Source: an uncultured Thermotogae bacterium (GTDB lineage Bacteria > Thermotogota > Thermotogae > Mesoaciditogales > Mesoaciditogaceae). Taken from it: a DNA stretch of 50,338 nt. The stretch spans positions 1-50,338 of the forward strand of contig CAJXLN010000009.1 of NCBI GenBank assembly GCA_913056255.1, given 5' to 3'. Below are positions 34,105 through 43,464 of the stretch, one piece after another. A program made the translations under genes and the position numbers. The notes beneath the pieces are model-generated. The model saw only the letters and a list, made by a program, of their open reading frames with translations, ran no database searches and was not told the origin of the DNA. The number at the start of each line of letters is the position of its first letter. The stretch's first letter is position 1.

Positions 34105-36797
34105 TGGAACTTTCTCGAATACAAAATGAAGTTTACAGATCAGATGAGAGTTTGCTCATAACTGCTGGTGCCGGAAGCGGTAAGACTCGCGTGTTAGTTG
34201 AAAAATACGTGAATGTTTTTGAGGAGTATTATGAGGCAAATCAGCCTTTGAGAATAGACCAGGTGGTGGCTATAACATTCACAGAAAAGGCAGCACGTGA
34301 AATGAAAGAAAGAGTTATGGAACGCTTAAGTGATGCTTTATCTCAAGGAAAAAAGGAACCGTATTTACGGATAAAGCGTGAGATGCCATTTGCGAGAATA
34401 TCCACAATACACGCGTTCTGTTCACGAATATTGCGTGAAAGCGCCTTGTTTTCTGGTTTAGACCCAGACTTCAAGATCACAAGTGGCATATCTGCCATTC
34501 GACGTATATATAAACTCGTTGATTCTTACATGATGGAAAATATTTCTGAAATAGAGAAATTTTTCGAGATCGATTCTACGATTACCTTTCAGAAATTGAG
34601 AAAATGGATGAGAGAAGCTATAGAGAAGAGATGGAATGAAGATTTTGTTCCAGATGGTATCGAGAACGATACAGTTGCGAAGTTATATCGTCATCATGCC
34701 AATGCACTTATTAAAAGCTACAGCAAAATTTCAAAGAACGAGTCGGTGATAGATTTTGAAGATCTGCTACTTTTCACAAGAGAGTTACTTGAAAAAAACG
34801 ATGAGATTCGGAAGCGATACGCTGATTATTTCGTTCACATATTCATCGACGAATTTCAAGATACAAATGAACTTCAAAGTCAGATAATCGATCTTCTTCG
34901 AACAAAATCGAACAAGATATGGTACATTGGAGATCCAAAGCAATCGATATACGCCTTTCGTGGTGCAAATGTTGATGTGTTTTTAAAGGTAGAAAGAGAA
35001 AGCGATTCGTATGACGTTGTGGTAAAAGAGCTTCAAGAAAACTACAGATCTGCCCCAAATCTTGTGAAATTCTACAACGCATTTTTTACGAAGGCTTTTT
35101 CTGACGGCCCTATCTCTTACTCTAAGCAAATCAAAACTTCAAATTCGGATGGAAAAAAGCGAGTATGGCTTTTAGAAAACGGTGTAGTTGGCAAAGCGCA
35201 AAAAGCGCGTCCGGCAGAGGCGGAATCGATAGCTCGTATTGTCTCAGAACTTCACGCTTCCGGAAGATCCTTTTCCGATATGGCCATCTTGTTAAAAGTG
35301 ATGACAAATGTGAAGTTTATAGAGAGAGCCTTTGTGAAGTACAACATTCCCCATCACGTTATAGGGGGAAAGAATTTTTTTGACAGATCGGAAGTGCTTG
35401 CAATCGAAAACCTGATCTCCGTTATAGTGGATCCTTACAACGATCGTGCCATGATAGGGTTGCTACTGTCACCATTTTTTGACTTGACACTTGATGAGGT
35501 GCTTTATCTGAAGAAGGATAAATCAAGAATATATGATGCTATGAAACAGAGTGGAAAATACTCGGAAATAGTCGATCTTGTGAATACACTCATTCAACTG
35601 AAAAACACGATTGATGTTTCAAAGATGATAGAGATCGCCATTAGAAAAACCGATTATCTCGCAAAGCTTTCACAGTTCAAAGACGGGGACAAAAGAGTTG
35701 CAAATGTCATGAAATTTTTGAACAGCATAGGCTCCTTTGACATTCCATTGTGGGATGTAGATTCAGTACGCCGAGTGGTTGAAATGAGCCATGAAGAGAG
35801 TGAAGAGGAAGCATCTGCGCTTTCAGAAGGGGAAGATGTTGTCAAGATCTTGACAGTTCACAAAGCTAAAGGATTGGAATTCCCCATCGTCATCTTGGCT
35901 CAAATGGAAGCGGGAAAAGGCGCGAAGAACGAGGCCGATTTTCAAGAATCAAAACGTCTTCTGTACGTTGCCATGACCCGTGCGAAGGATCTCATCATTC
36001 TAAGCAAGGAAAATTTGAAGAGGCCATCTAAAAATCCCTGGCCTACTCTTTTGAAAGAATACGGCTTCATAGATGAAAATGATCTTTGGCAAATTCCAGA
36101 AGATATGAAAGATCTGGTGGAATTGAAACGTGGTTACGAGCTTCCAGAACCTGAAGTGAAGATTGAAATGAAGAAGTTCGATTTCATTGAAAATTACTTC
36201 GAAACACCTCAAATCAGTCCCGAAAGAAAAATTTACACTGTTACGGATTTGTACTTAAAAGAAAAATCTGACTTGGATTTTGGTATTGCAAGGCAAGGAA
36301 TTGTGGTGCATCAAATACTCGAAAAACTCGGAGAACTAAGACTTTCACAGGTTCTCGAAAGTGATTTTATGACAATGTATCCACAAGATCTAGTCGAAGA
36401 AGTGAAAGGAACACTTAGACTTCTTGAAAATCATCCGTTGATTTCAAGAATTGAGAGAGCACAAAGTGTCAAAAGTGAATTTTCTATACAGTTAAAGATT
36501 CCAGAACTTGGAATGCAGATCGTTGGAAAATTAGATAAGATCATAAAGAATAAAGATGGCTGGGAGATCATCGATTTCAAATACTCTCATCATGCAGACG
36601 AAAAATCCCTGTCGGATTATGAATTTCAGATGAGAGTCTACATGCTGGCATTTGAAGAGTTAACAGGCGAACAAGCCAGAGGAACGATATTTTTTTTGAA
36701 AAATGGTAATGAAAGGAATGTTGATTTTAAGAGCCCTCGCAACGAGTTCTTAGCTGAGATCACACGACGTATGGAATTACTGAAATCTCGCCGTTGA
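34104..36797 (+). CDS. addA: AddA-like UvrD/Rep helicase with C-terminal nuclease
   Basis: SF1A helicase-nuclease that, with AddB, unwinds and trims broken DNA ends for RecA loading. Motif I is ITAGAGSGKTRVLVEKYV, followed by VAITFTEKAAREMKER, motif II IFIDEFQDTN, motif III GDPKQSIYAFRGA, motif V LTVHKAKGLEFP and motif VI YVAMTRAKDL. The C-terminal nuclease shows GIVVHQILEKL, VGKLDKIIK and IIDFKYS. At 897 residues it is compact compared with Bacillus AddA (about 1230). Its 3' end overlaps the convergent fapA by 38 bp, so the last codons of both genes share DNA. Confidence 0.92.
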   Translation: MELSRIQNEVYRSDESLLITAGAGSGKTRVLVEKYVNVFEEYYEANQPLRIDQVVAITFTEKAAREMKERVMERLSDALSQGKKEPYLRIKREMPFARISTIHAFCSRILRESALFSGLDPDFKITSGISAIRRIYKLVDSYMMENISEIEKFFEIDSTITFQKLRKWMREAIEKRWNEDFVPDGIENDTVAKLYRHHANALIKSYSKISKNESVIDFEDLLLFTRELLEKNDEIRKRYADYFVHIFIDEFQDTNELQSQIIDLLRTKSNKIWYIGDPKQSIYAFRGANVDVFLKVERESDSYDVVVKELQENYRSAPNLVKFYNAFFTKAFSDGPISYSKQIKTSNSDGKKRVWLLENGVVGKAQKARPAEAESIARIVSELHASGRSFSDMAILLKVMTNVKFIERAFVKYNIPHHVIGGKNFFDRSEVLAIENLISVIVDPYNDRAMIGLLLSPFFDLTLDEVLYLKKDKSRIYDAMKQSGKYSEIVDLVNTLIQLKNTIDVSKMIEIAIRKTDYLAKLSQFKDGDKRVANVMKFLNSIGSFDIPLWDVDSVRRVVEMSHEESEEEASALSEGEDVVKILTVHKAKGLEFPIVILAQMEAGKGAKNEADFQESKRLLYVAMTRAKDLIILSKENLKRPSKNPWPTLLKEYGFIDENDLWQIPEDMKDLVELKRGYELPEPEVKIEMKKFDFIENYFETPQISPERKIYTVTDLYLKEKSDLDFGIARQGIVVHQILEKLGELRLSQVLESDFMTMYPQDLVEEVKGTLRLLENHPLISRIERAQSVKSEFSIQLKIPELGMQIVGKLDKIIKNKDGWEIIDFKYSHHADEKSLSDYEFQMRVYMLAFEELTGEQARGTIFFLKNGNERNVDFKSPRNEFLAEITRRMELLKSRR

Positions 36798-38139
36798 TGC
36801 TCTTGAATTCGGAAGGTCCCATGTCTTTGTTGATCAGCAATCTCTGATCACCTATTTTAATCTCAATTCCGGAATAAACTTTAGATGTTACCCTTACATA
36901 TCCATCTGTCGAACTCTTTTGAAGTTTTTCTTGATAGGCCTTGGCTTCAACGAGCATTTCTGATACTTTCTCGTAGAGAGCGTATCTAGTTTTCTTAAGC
37001 TTGTTGTAAGTTTCTTCCTTGTCTGGAGGCAAAACGCCACCTTTTTTCTTCTTCAAATCTTCGAGAGCTTTCATAAGGCGAGAGACTTTTTTCAGATTTT
37101 CTTTGTCAATGTATATCTTTGCGGAGAGCTCGTTTACTTTTTCTCTGAATTCCGGATCCATTCCGACTTCAACGTGAGTGGTTGAAGACATCTCTGCTCC
37201 AAGTTGCTTGACAATAACGGCAACTCCGGCAATTAAATTCGAACTGATGACTTCACCTGTTCTTCCCTCCACTTTTATCATCTTACCGGCATGAACTGTG
37301 CTGTTAACAATTGAGCCATCGATGTACACCGAACCCTTGCACTCAACGTTGGCATTTTCAAGGAATTTGGCATGTACATCTCCCTTTGCAGATACAACAC
37401 CCTTGCTTCTGCCCTTAACTCCAAGGCACTCTATGTTTTCGCCTGACAAGACTGTAGCCGCTTCGATTATTCCATCGATCTTCACGCTTTTTTCGGCTCT
37501 AACGATAAAAGTTGGTTTTACGTTTCCTTTGACATGTATGTTTCCTGGAAATTCAATGTTTCCTGTGGAGTAATCCACATCGCCTTTTGTTTCAAACAAT
37601 TCGTTAACTTCGATCATGTTATCATGCAAGATCGGGATTCCATCCACCGAAGCCACGAGTTTCATACCGTTTTCTACCAGCTTGGTATTCTTCCCTTCCA
37701 CAATCTTTACATCTTTACCATCTTTGGCAGGTATTTCGTTTCCAAAGACATCCATTCCCGGTTTTCCATTAGTTAAAGGCTGCTTAATGGCTAAAACATC
37801 ACCTTTGGAGACAACATTGTAGGATCTCACATCTTTGTAATTAACACTTCCGTCGTCCAAAATCACAGGTCTTCTCTCTTTTACTTCACCTGTTAACTTG
37901 TAATCTACAGTCGCATCTTTTCCATCAACAGCTGGAATGCCTTGGGCTACGAGTAAAGGTTCACCCTTTATTGGCTTCTTAACGATATTTTTGATTTTCT
38001 CATACATTATACCTGTCTTTATTCCGCTTGACTTAAGAGCCCCAATTATGTCGCCTTCGGATATATCATCTTCTTTGAGAATGACAAAAACATTGAGTTT
38101 TTTTACATCTACCTTGATTTCAACCTTTTGCCCACTCAT
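36760..38139 (-). CDS. FapA/DUF342 family polymer-like beta protein, flagellum-linked
   Basis: About 459-residue FapA (DUF342) protein, annotated 'flagellar assembly protein A' in many Gram-positives and Thermotogota. An N-terminal domain is followed by repeated beta-helix-like strands (IEFPGNIHVKGNVKPTF, VSAKGDVHAKFLENANVE, GSVYIDGSIVNSTVHAG). Then comes a coiled coil (KIYIDKENLKKVSRLMKALE) and a short C-terminal beta segment. The start is ATG at 38137-38139 behind AAGGGG; upstream codons to 38196 lack an SD. It is divergent from the flagellar operon. Molecular role is not established; linkage to flagella is by family and location. Confidence 0.8.
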   Translation of the reverse strand: MSGQKVEIKVDVKKLNVFVILKEDDISEGDIIGALKSSGIKTGIMYEKIKNIVKKPIKGEPLLVAQGIPAVDGKDATVDYKLTGEVKERRPVILDDGSVNYKDVRSYNVVSKGDVLAIKQPLTNGKPGMDVFGNEIPAKDGKDVKIVEGKNTKLVENGMKLVASVDGIPILHDNMIEVNELFETKGDVDYSTGNIEFPGNIHVKGNVKPTFIVRAEKSVKIDGIIEAATVLSGENIECLGVKGRSKGVVSAKGDVHAKFLENANVECKGSVYIDGSIVNSTVHAGKMIKVEGRTGEVISSNLIAGVAVIVKQLGAEMSSTTHVEVGMDPEFREKVNELSAKIYIDKENLKKVSRLMKALEDLKKKKGGVLPPDKEETYNKLKKTRYALYEKVSEMLVEAKAYQEKLQKSSTDGYVRVTSKVYSGIEIKIGDQRLLINKDMGPSEFKSINGEISVIPYVV

Positions 38140-38518
38140 ATTCGATCCCCTTGCATATAATCGTTTTCTAACACTTATGATATCACAATTACTCACTTAA
38201 TCCCTTTGTGAATCTGCGATCACCTCTAAAATAAAAATTCATCCTAAGACTCAAACAAGCATAGTATCTTGAAATATGAAAGTTGATGTGGAACATTCCG
38301 AAATATGCCAGAGCAGTGATCGTGTGATTTGGTGACGTAGAGAAGAAGTTTACACGATAAGGAGTTCTGAAATGTTTTCATGGTCTTGATGAAGATTTCG
38401 AAAAAGCTATGAAAGATCTTTTTCTTGACGACTTTAGGTCGTTTTATAATCTTCATGTGCAACTTGAAATAGGACATTTTACCGCCAAAATTGAAAAATA
38501 ATACGAGGAGGTATTTCT
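38140..38518. other. Divergent control region of fapA and the flagellar operon
   Basis: 379 bp without an intact gene. It contains the short frame at 38361-38501 and a TATAAT at 38445-38450 (TTTTATAAT) with only poor -35 candidates (TTGACG at 38425-38430 is 14 bp away). No sigma-28-type box was recognised. GAGGAGG at 38504-38510 serves the first flagellar gene. Confidence 0.4.
38361..38501 (+). pseudogene. Short frame, remnant of an unknown gene
   Basis: A 46-codon open frame ends at TAA 38499-38501. The peptide looks real (LDEDFEKAMKDLFLDDFRSF, then NLHVQLEIGHFTAKIEK) but has no start codon with an SD; the only ATG leaves 31 residues. No family recognised. It may be the C-terminal stub of a gene lost upstream of the flagellar operon, or a small protein starting at a non-canonical codon. 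Confidence 0.3.
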
Positions 38519-39166
38519 GTGGCAAAAAAGAAAAAGGGTTTGAAGTTTTTTATTGCTTTTCTCGTCCTGTTTGCTGTAGTATTTGTTGCATTTTTGGTAG
38601 GATACCTGTATTTTGAAACGAACAGATTGAGTCTTTACGGCGTTAAATCATTTTCTGATTTGAAGAGTTATACAGCCTCAATTATGAAAAAGGTTCCATT
38701 TCTTGGCAAATCAGTGAAATACACCACTTTGAAGTTAATACCGTATCAACAACTTTTGGAAACAAGGCTCAATGCTTTTCAAAAGATCCTTGATACTCGT
38801 GCCGCTTCCTTGAATGTGAAAGAATTCAAACTCGAAAAAAAAGAAATGGATCTAAAAGCTCTCCAGAGTACATTGTCTGCATCAGAGAACCAGATCCGTG
38901 TAGAAATAAAAAGATTCAAGCATGATCAGGAGATTCGTCAGAGTTATCAGTACAGACTTAAAACGCTTGATCAATGGATAACTAACAGTGATCCGGATAA
39001 GATCGGACAGATCCTGGCCAATTCAAAAGTTTCGGTCAACGTACTCGTGGATGCTTTGATGAATTTGTCGCCAAATACCGCTGGAACTATTTTGCAATCC
39101 ATTGCCCAATCCAATCCAACATTGGCCGCGTCTATAATAAACACTTTGGCCGGAGGAGCAAAATGA
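38519..39166 (+). CDS. MotE-like/YlxF-type flagellar protein
   Basis: 215 residues: a basic N-terminus, one membrane helix (about 9-30), a central coiled coil (about 80-150) and a C-terminal MgtE-N-like helical domain, DALMNLSPNTAGTILQSIAQ. This layout matches MotE/YlxF, described as a chaperone or stator-assembly factor and usually coded before fliK. GTG start with a strong GAGGAGG. It overlaps fliK by 4 bp and opens the long flagellar operon. The gene symbol motE would be reasonable but rests on architecture. Confidence 0.7.
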   Translation: MAKKKKGLKFFIAFLVLFAVVFVAFLVGYLYFETNRLSLYGVKSFSDLKSYTASIMKKVPFLGKSVKYTTLKLIPYQQLLETRLNAFQKILDTRAASLNVKEFKLEKKEMDLKALQSTLSASENQIRVEIKRFKHDQEIRQSYQYRLKTLDQWITNSDPDKIGQILANSKVSVNVLVDALMNLSPNTAGTILQSIAQSNPTLAASIINTLAGGAK

Positions 39167-40854
39167 GAATAGCAAAAACTCCGATAGTGGTTCCAAAAAG
39201 TGGAGAAGAAAGAAAAACAGAAAAAAAGCATAAAACTCACCAAAAGGATAGTGGAAAGTTCGAATCCTTAATTAGTGTGATGAAAAACGGCACTAATCTT
39301 CACGATATTCACAAAAAATCAGGATCATCAAAACAACCATCTGCCAAAGTTCATAAGAGCAAGAATTTGGTAAAGGGTTCGCATACCACTCACTTGAACA
39401 GTGATAAAGCGAAAAAGAATTCGAATTCCATAGGTGAGAACAGTCGTGTTGCAGAAATACCCCTCGATTTATCGCATAAAACAAATTTCTCGGAGCATTC
39501 GAAAGAATCAGAAAATCACCCGAAATTATCTAATTCCGAACATGTCTTTGATCCCCAAAATGCGCCTTCCAAATCGATAAAGGAGTCGAAGCGAACTCAT
39601 AGAAACATCTCAAAAGTTAAAGATTCTTCACATAAAATCATTTCTTCGAAGCATTCGAAGGGATCAGAAAATCACTCGAAATTATCTAATTCCGAACATG
39701 TCTTTGATCCCCAAAATGCGCCTTCCAACTTGAAGGAGGAGTTTAATCGAACTCATAGAAACATCTCAAAAGTTAAAGATTCTTCGCATGGAATCATTTC
39801 TTTAAAGCATCCAAAAGAATCAAAAGATCACTTGAGATTATCTCGTCTCAAACAAAATTCTTTCAACGTGCACGTGTCTTCCGATCAAAATCGAAATCCT
39901 TCAACTCATTTTAAAGATGAAAAATCGAGTAAAAACATTGGAATTCGAGAAAGAGAGAAAAAGTTAGAAATCAATCGAGTGCCTTTTCGTAAAAAAGTGA
40001 AATCGTCTTCGGTAAAGAACGATAAGCGCAAAATTGTGAATCTTAAGAAAACCTTTAAATATGAAAAAGAGAAATTAAACCTTTCTCACTTTCAAAAAAA
40101 AGTGGCTTTTTCCATTCCCGAGAACGGTCAAATTAACAAGAATGATATGCAAGGCGTACAAATGAAGAAAAATGTAGTGTTTGTGAATGGTGATAAAATC
40201 ACCTCCACCTCTACATCCAAAATGACATCTAAGTCGAAACTCACCAGGATTATCGGAGACGATGTCCATATAAAGATCGAAAAAGGTAATTTTTCAAAAA
40301 AGAACGAAACGAGCTTTTCAAAGATTATCGACAAAGTACACGTTGATTTGAAGAGAAGGGAGTTCAAACCTTACAAAGTTCTTCCTCAGGTGAGTAGAGA
40401 ATTTGCAGGGCATTCTCAAGCAAAAGTGTCACTCAAGGATGGGAAAATCGAGGGGCATGAAATTTCCAATCACATTGCTCATGAAATATCTCAAGCCATC
40501 ATAAAGGCACTTGAAAATCAAAAACCACCGCTTAAACTGGAAATCAAATTAAATCCTCCTCAACTTGGAAAAGTATCGATAACAATGGTAGAAAAAGCGG
40601 GAAAAACTTTCTTGGAGATAAACGCGAACAATCCAAGAACTCAGGAACTTTTAAAGATGGTAACTCCCGTTATTGTAAATCAGCTTTCGAATTTGAACTT
40701 CAACGTTGTTGAAGTTCAACTGAACGCTCAACAATGGTTTGAAAACGGTAGCGGCGCAAATCATGGCCAAGGTAATGGTAGAGATAGAGAAAAACAAAAG
40801 GACGATAGAAATTTCAGTGATGATTTTAAAGAAACCTACGAAAAGGAGGTGTAA
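39163..40854 (+). CDS. fliK: Flagellar hook-length control protein
   Basis: Secreted molecular ruler that sets hook length and switches export specificity. The N-terminal ~430 residues are Lys/Ser/His-rich, low-complexity and contain a 52-residue tandem repeat (DNA 39495-39840). The conserved Flg_hook C-terminal domain starts near PPLKLEIKLNPPQLGKVS and runs through VIVNQLSNLNFNVVEVQL, followed by a polar tail. It has 563 residues. It lies between the MotE-like gene (4-bp overlap) and flgD (2-bp gap), its standard location. Confidence 0.88.
   Translation: MRIAKTPIVVPKSGEERKTEKKHKTHQKDSGKFESLISVMKNGTNLHDIHKKSGSSKQPSAKVHKSKNLVKGSHTTHLNSDKAKKNSNSIGENSRVAEIPLDLSHKTNFSEHSKESENHPKLSNSEHVFDPQNAPSKSIKESKRTHRNISKVKDSSHKIISSKHSKGSENHSKLSNSEHVFDPQNAPSNLKEEFNRTHRNISKVKDSSHGIISLKHPKESKDHLRLSRLKQNSFNVHVSSDQNRNPSTHFKDEKSSKNIGIREREKKLEINRVPFRKKVKSSSVKNDKRKIVNLKKTFKYEKEKLNLSHFQKKVAFSIPENGQINKNDMQGVQMKKNVVFVNGDKITSTSTSKMTSKSKLTRIIGDDVHIKIEKGNFSKKNETSFSKIIDKVHVDLKRREFKPYKVLPQVSREFAGHSQAKVSLKDGKIEGHEISNHIAHEISQAIIKALENQKPPLKLEIKLNPPQLGKVSITMVEKAGKTFLEINANNPRTQELLKMVTPVIVNQLSNLNFNVVEVQLNAQQWFENGSGANHGQGNGRDREKQKDDRNFSDDFKETYEKEV
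39495..39840 (+). repeat. 156-bp in-frame tandem repeat inside fliK
   Basis: Two full units (39495-39650 and 39651-39806) and the start of a third, phase-locked at 156 bp (52 codons). Each unit includes the block SNSEHVFDPQNAPS and THRNISKVKDSSH. Units 1 and 2 are nearly identical in DNA, so the expansion is recent. It would lengthen the ruler part of the protein. Confidence 0.85.
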
Positions 40855-40856
40855 AA

Positions 40857-41510
40857 GTGTTTAGTATTAATCAAATAAATACAAATGTATCGGTTGGAAG
40901 TGTCAAAAATTCAAAATCACTGGGTAAAAATGAATTCCTTAAATTACTCATCACACAACTTGAGAACCAAAATCCCCTTAAACCGATGGACAACACCCAA
41001 TTCATATCACAAATGGCGCAGTTCACATCCCTCGAGCAAACCACAAATCTTGCCAATTCTTTTGACAATTTTGAAAAAGATTTCTCGTCAACCATGCAGC
41101 TTCAAGCAGCTTCCTTGGTGGGAAAGGAAGTATCGGCATACTCGAACGAGTTAAATGTTATATCTGGAAAATCTGGGACTATGAGCTTTATTCTTCCAAA
41201 AAAGGCCATGACATACGTTAAGATCTTTGATTCTAAAGGAAACGTCATTGATATAAAGAAGTTAGGGTGGATCGATGGTGGAAAGCATAGCTACGTGTGG
41301 TCAGCTACCAATTCCAATGGTGTTCCAGTTCCGGATGGAACTTACACTTATGAAGTAGATGCCATACAGGAAGACGGAACACAAGTTCAACTCGAAGGTG
41401 TGAAGTCGGGAAAAGTGAGCAAGGTCAAGTTTGAAAACGGGAAAATCTACGTTACGGTAAATGGCGTGGATTATTCATTGTCGAACATAACAAGCATTTC
41501 TAATACTTGA
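40857..41510 (+). CDS. flgD: Flagellar hook-capping protein
   Basis: FlgD caps the growing hook and guides FlgE assembly. The N-terminal signature is FLKLLITQLENQNPLKPMDN followed by QFISQMAQFTSLEQ. The C-terminal half has the FLG-D Ig-like/tudor region with WSATNSNGVPVPDGTYTYEV. It has 217 residues, normal. GTG start after AAAGGAGG. 14 bp before flgE. Confidence 0.93.
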   Translation: MFSINQINTNVSVGSVKNSKSLGKNEFLKLLITQLENQNPLKPMDNTQFISQMAQFTSLEQTTNLANSFDNFEKDFSSTMQLQAASLVGKEVSAYSNELNVISGKSGTMSFILPKKAMTYVKIFDSKGNVIDIKKLGWIDGGKHSYVWSATNSNGVPVPDGTYTYEVDAIQEDGTQVQLEGVKSGKVSKVKFENGKIYVTVNGVDYSLSNITSISNT

Positions 41511-41524
41511 AGGAGTGATGAATC

Positions 41525-43231
41525 ATGATGAGATCACTTTACAGTGGTATAACTGGATTGCAAGGATCACAGACTAACATGGATGTCATAGGTAACAACA
41601 TATCCAATGTCAACACCGTTGGCTTCAAAGCATCACGAGTTACTTTCGAATCGGCACTGCTTCAAGCCATCCGTGCTGCACGTTCTCCACAAAAGAATCT
41701 TGGCGGAGTTAATCCTATGTCCGTTGGTTTGGGAACACAAATCGCCTCGATAGATAAAATCATGAGCCAGGGAAGTTTTCAAAATACAGGTAAAAAAACG
41801 GATTTAGCCATTCAGGGAGATGGATTCTTTATCGTTAACAGTGGAAACAACGATTTTTACACTCGTGCGGGAAATTTCAGTCTTGATCAAGATGGCACAC
41901 TCATTCAGGCTGGCACAGGATACAAAGTTATGGGGTGGGAAGCCAAAGTGGATTCCACTGGAAATAGGCATGTTGATGTCAACAAGCCGGTAGCTCCCAT
42001 CCAAATATCTGCAAATGAAACGATGAGCGCAAAAGCGACTACTGCAATGGGAATCAGCGGAAATCTCGATTCTACCACGGGAATTCAACCGGTAACACTC
42101 ACGGTTACCGCTGATGATGGAAGCACTTACACAGTACAATTCACTTTTAAACTCAATAAGCAGAATTTCGATCCCTTTTCTCATAACAGGAAATACAACT
42201 GGACTGCGAAAGTTATCGGCGCTTCATCTGGAAGTACTGGTGCAACATTGAGCGGGGAAATAACTCTGGATCAGTACGGAAATGTCACAGGCGATAGTGA
42301 CTCTAACCTTTATATAAATAGCAGTAGTGGTACTGTGAACCTGGCAACTTCATCTTCTACAAGTACGGTTAGCGGGGCGGCAATTTCTCTTCCATCTACT
42401 GGAACAATATCTTTCACAGAATCAGACAACACTGCAAACGCGGTAATAGCCGATTACACAAATCCAGTGTACACCACATCCACTCAAATATACGATTCGC
42501 TTGGGAAAGCTTACACAGTCTACGTGGATTTCACAAATCTTGGTACCGTTGGAACTGCAACCCCTTCAACGACAACCGCGTGGGCTTGGAATGCCCGACT
42601 TGCCGATGGAACACCTGTAAAATTTATAACCACCAGTGGTTCTCAAACTTCCAATGTTGGAGTTGTTGAATTCAATTCATCTGGAAGGATGACTGGAAAT
42701 TTCGCTCTTACCGGAGGTTCAATAACTCAAAGTGGAGTTCCTACGGGAATTGCATTCGATACATCCGATGGAGCTGGAGTCGTGAATTCTCAAATTGACT
42801 TTACGCAGTTAACCGATCTTGCCGGAAATGCATCGGCAGCGATAACATCACAAAATGGGAATGCTAAAGGAACATTACAATCCTTTGCCGCAAATCAATC
42901 CGGTGAAATCATAGGAACATTCTCCAATGGAATGACGGATATTCTTGGAAAGATCGCACTCGCGAATTTCAACAATCCTGCCGGACTCAAAGCGATTGGA
43001 AATTCACTTTATTCAAAATCGGCAAACAGTGGAACTCCTCAGATCGGTCCTTCCGGTACGGGTGGACGTGGAACTTTTATACCAGGAGCTTTAGAAATGT
43101 CAAATGTTGATCTCGCTAAGGAGTTTTCCAGTATGATAGTTGCAGAAAGAACTTTCCAAGCTAACGCGCGTGTTATAACCACCTCTGACGCGATGATACA
43201 ACAACTTGTGGCACTTAAGCAGACACCATGA
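41525..43231 (+). CDS. flgE: Flagellar hook protein
   Basis: 568-residue structural subunit of the hook. The N-terminal rod/hook motif is LYSGITGLQGSQTNMDVIGN followed by NISNVNTVGFK, and a flgE-type IQGDGFFIVNSG occurs near residue 97. The C-terminal helix reads SNVDLAKEFSSMIVAERTFQ. The middle is Ser/Thr/Gly-rich, as in long hook proteins with surface domains. It is longer than the ~400-residue enterobacterial FlgE. SD GAAGGAG precedes two ATG codons; the first is used here. Confidence 0.95.
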   Translation: MMRSLYSGITGLQGSQTNMDVIGNNISNVNTVGFKASRVTFESALLQAIRAARSPQKNLGGVNPMSVGLGTQIASIDKIMSQGSFQNTGKKTDLAIQGDGFFIVNSGNNDFYTRAGNFSLDQDGTLIQAGTGYKVMGWEAKVDSTGNRHVDVNKPVAPIQISANETMSAKATTAMGISGNLDSTTGIQPVTLTVTADDGSTYTVQFTFKLNKQNFDPFSHNRKYNWTAKVIGASSGSTGATLSGEITLDQYGNVTGDSDSNLYINSSSGTVNLATSSSTSTVSGAAISLPSTGTISFTESDNTANAVIADYTNPVYTTSTQIYDSLGKAYTVYVDFTNLGTVGTATPSTTTAWAWNARLADGTPVKFITTSGSQTSNVGVVEFNSSGRMTGNFALTGGSITQSGVPTGIAFDTSDGAGVVNSQIDFTQLTDLAGNASAAITSQNGNAKGTLQSFAANQSGEIIGTFSNGMTDILGKIALANFNNPAGLKAIGNSLYSKSANSGTPQIGPSGTGGRGTFIPGALEMSNVDLAKEFSSMIVAERTFQANARVITTSDAMIQQLVALKQTP

Positions 43232-43248
43232 GGCTGAGAGGTTGAACC

Positions 43249-43464
43249 GTGATAAGGTTGACCAATTTGGGTGGTAGGGAATTCGTTTTAAATGCGGATT
43301 ACATTGAAACCATCGAATCAAAACCTGACACCTTGATAAAACTCTTCAACGAAAAAAAATATATTGTAAAAGAGTCGGTTGATGAAGTCATTCAAAGAGT
43401 GGTAGAATACAAAAGAAAGATATCAGTACCCGTACCCAAATTGCCTCGCAAAGAAGGTGAATGA
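43249..43464 (+). CDS. flbD: FlbD-family small flagellar protein
   Basis: 71-residue protein starting at GTG: IRLTNLGGREFVLNADYIET, then the basic/acidic helix KESVDEVIQRVVEYKRKI, as in the FlbD/SwrD group. In Bacillus the homologue SwrD raises motor power. It overlaps motA by 4 bp and always lies before motA in this type of cluster. This is not the Caulobacter sigma-54 activator of the same name. Confidence 0.88.
   Translation: MIRLTNLGGREFVLNADYIETIESKPDTLIKLFNEKKYIVKESVDEVIQRVVEYKRKISVPVPKLPRKEGE

Noticed and set aside
38244-38525. 93-codon minus-strand frame between fapA and the flagellar operon
   Set aside because: It lies antisense to the SD and the protein-like plus-strand stub and has no SD; composition is AT-driven.
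39495-39840. Regular DNA repeat considered as a CRISPR array
   Set aside because: The period is 156 bp without short repeats and unique spacers, and the repeat is in frame inside fliK.
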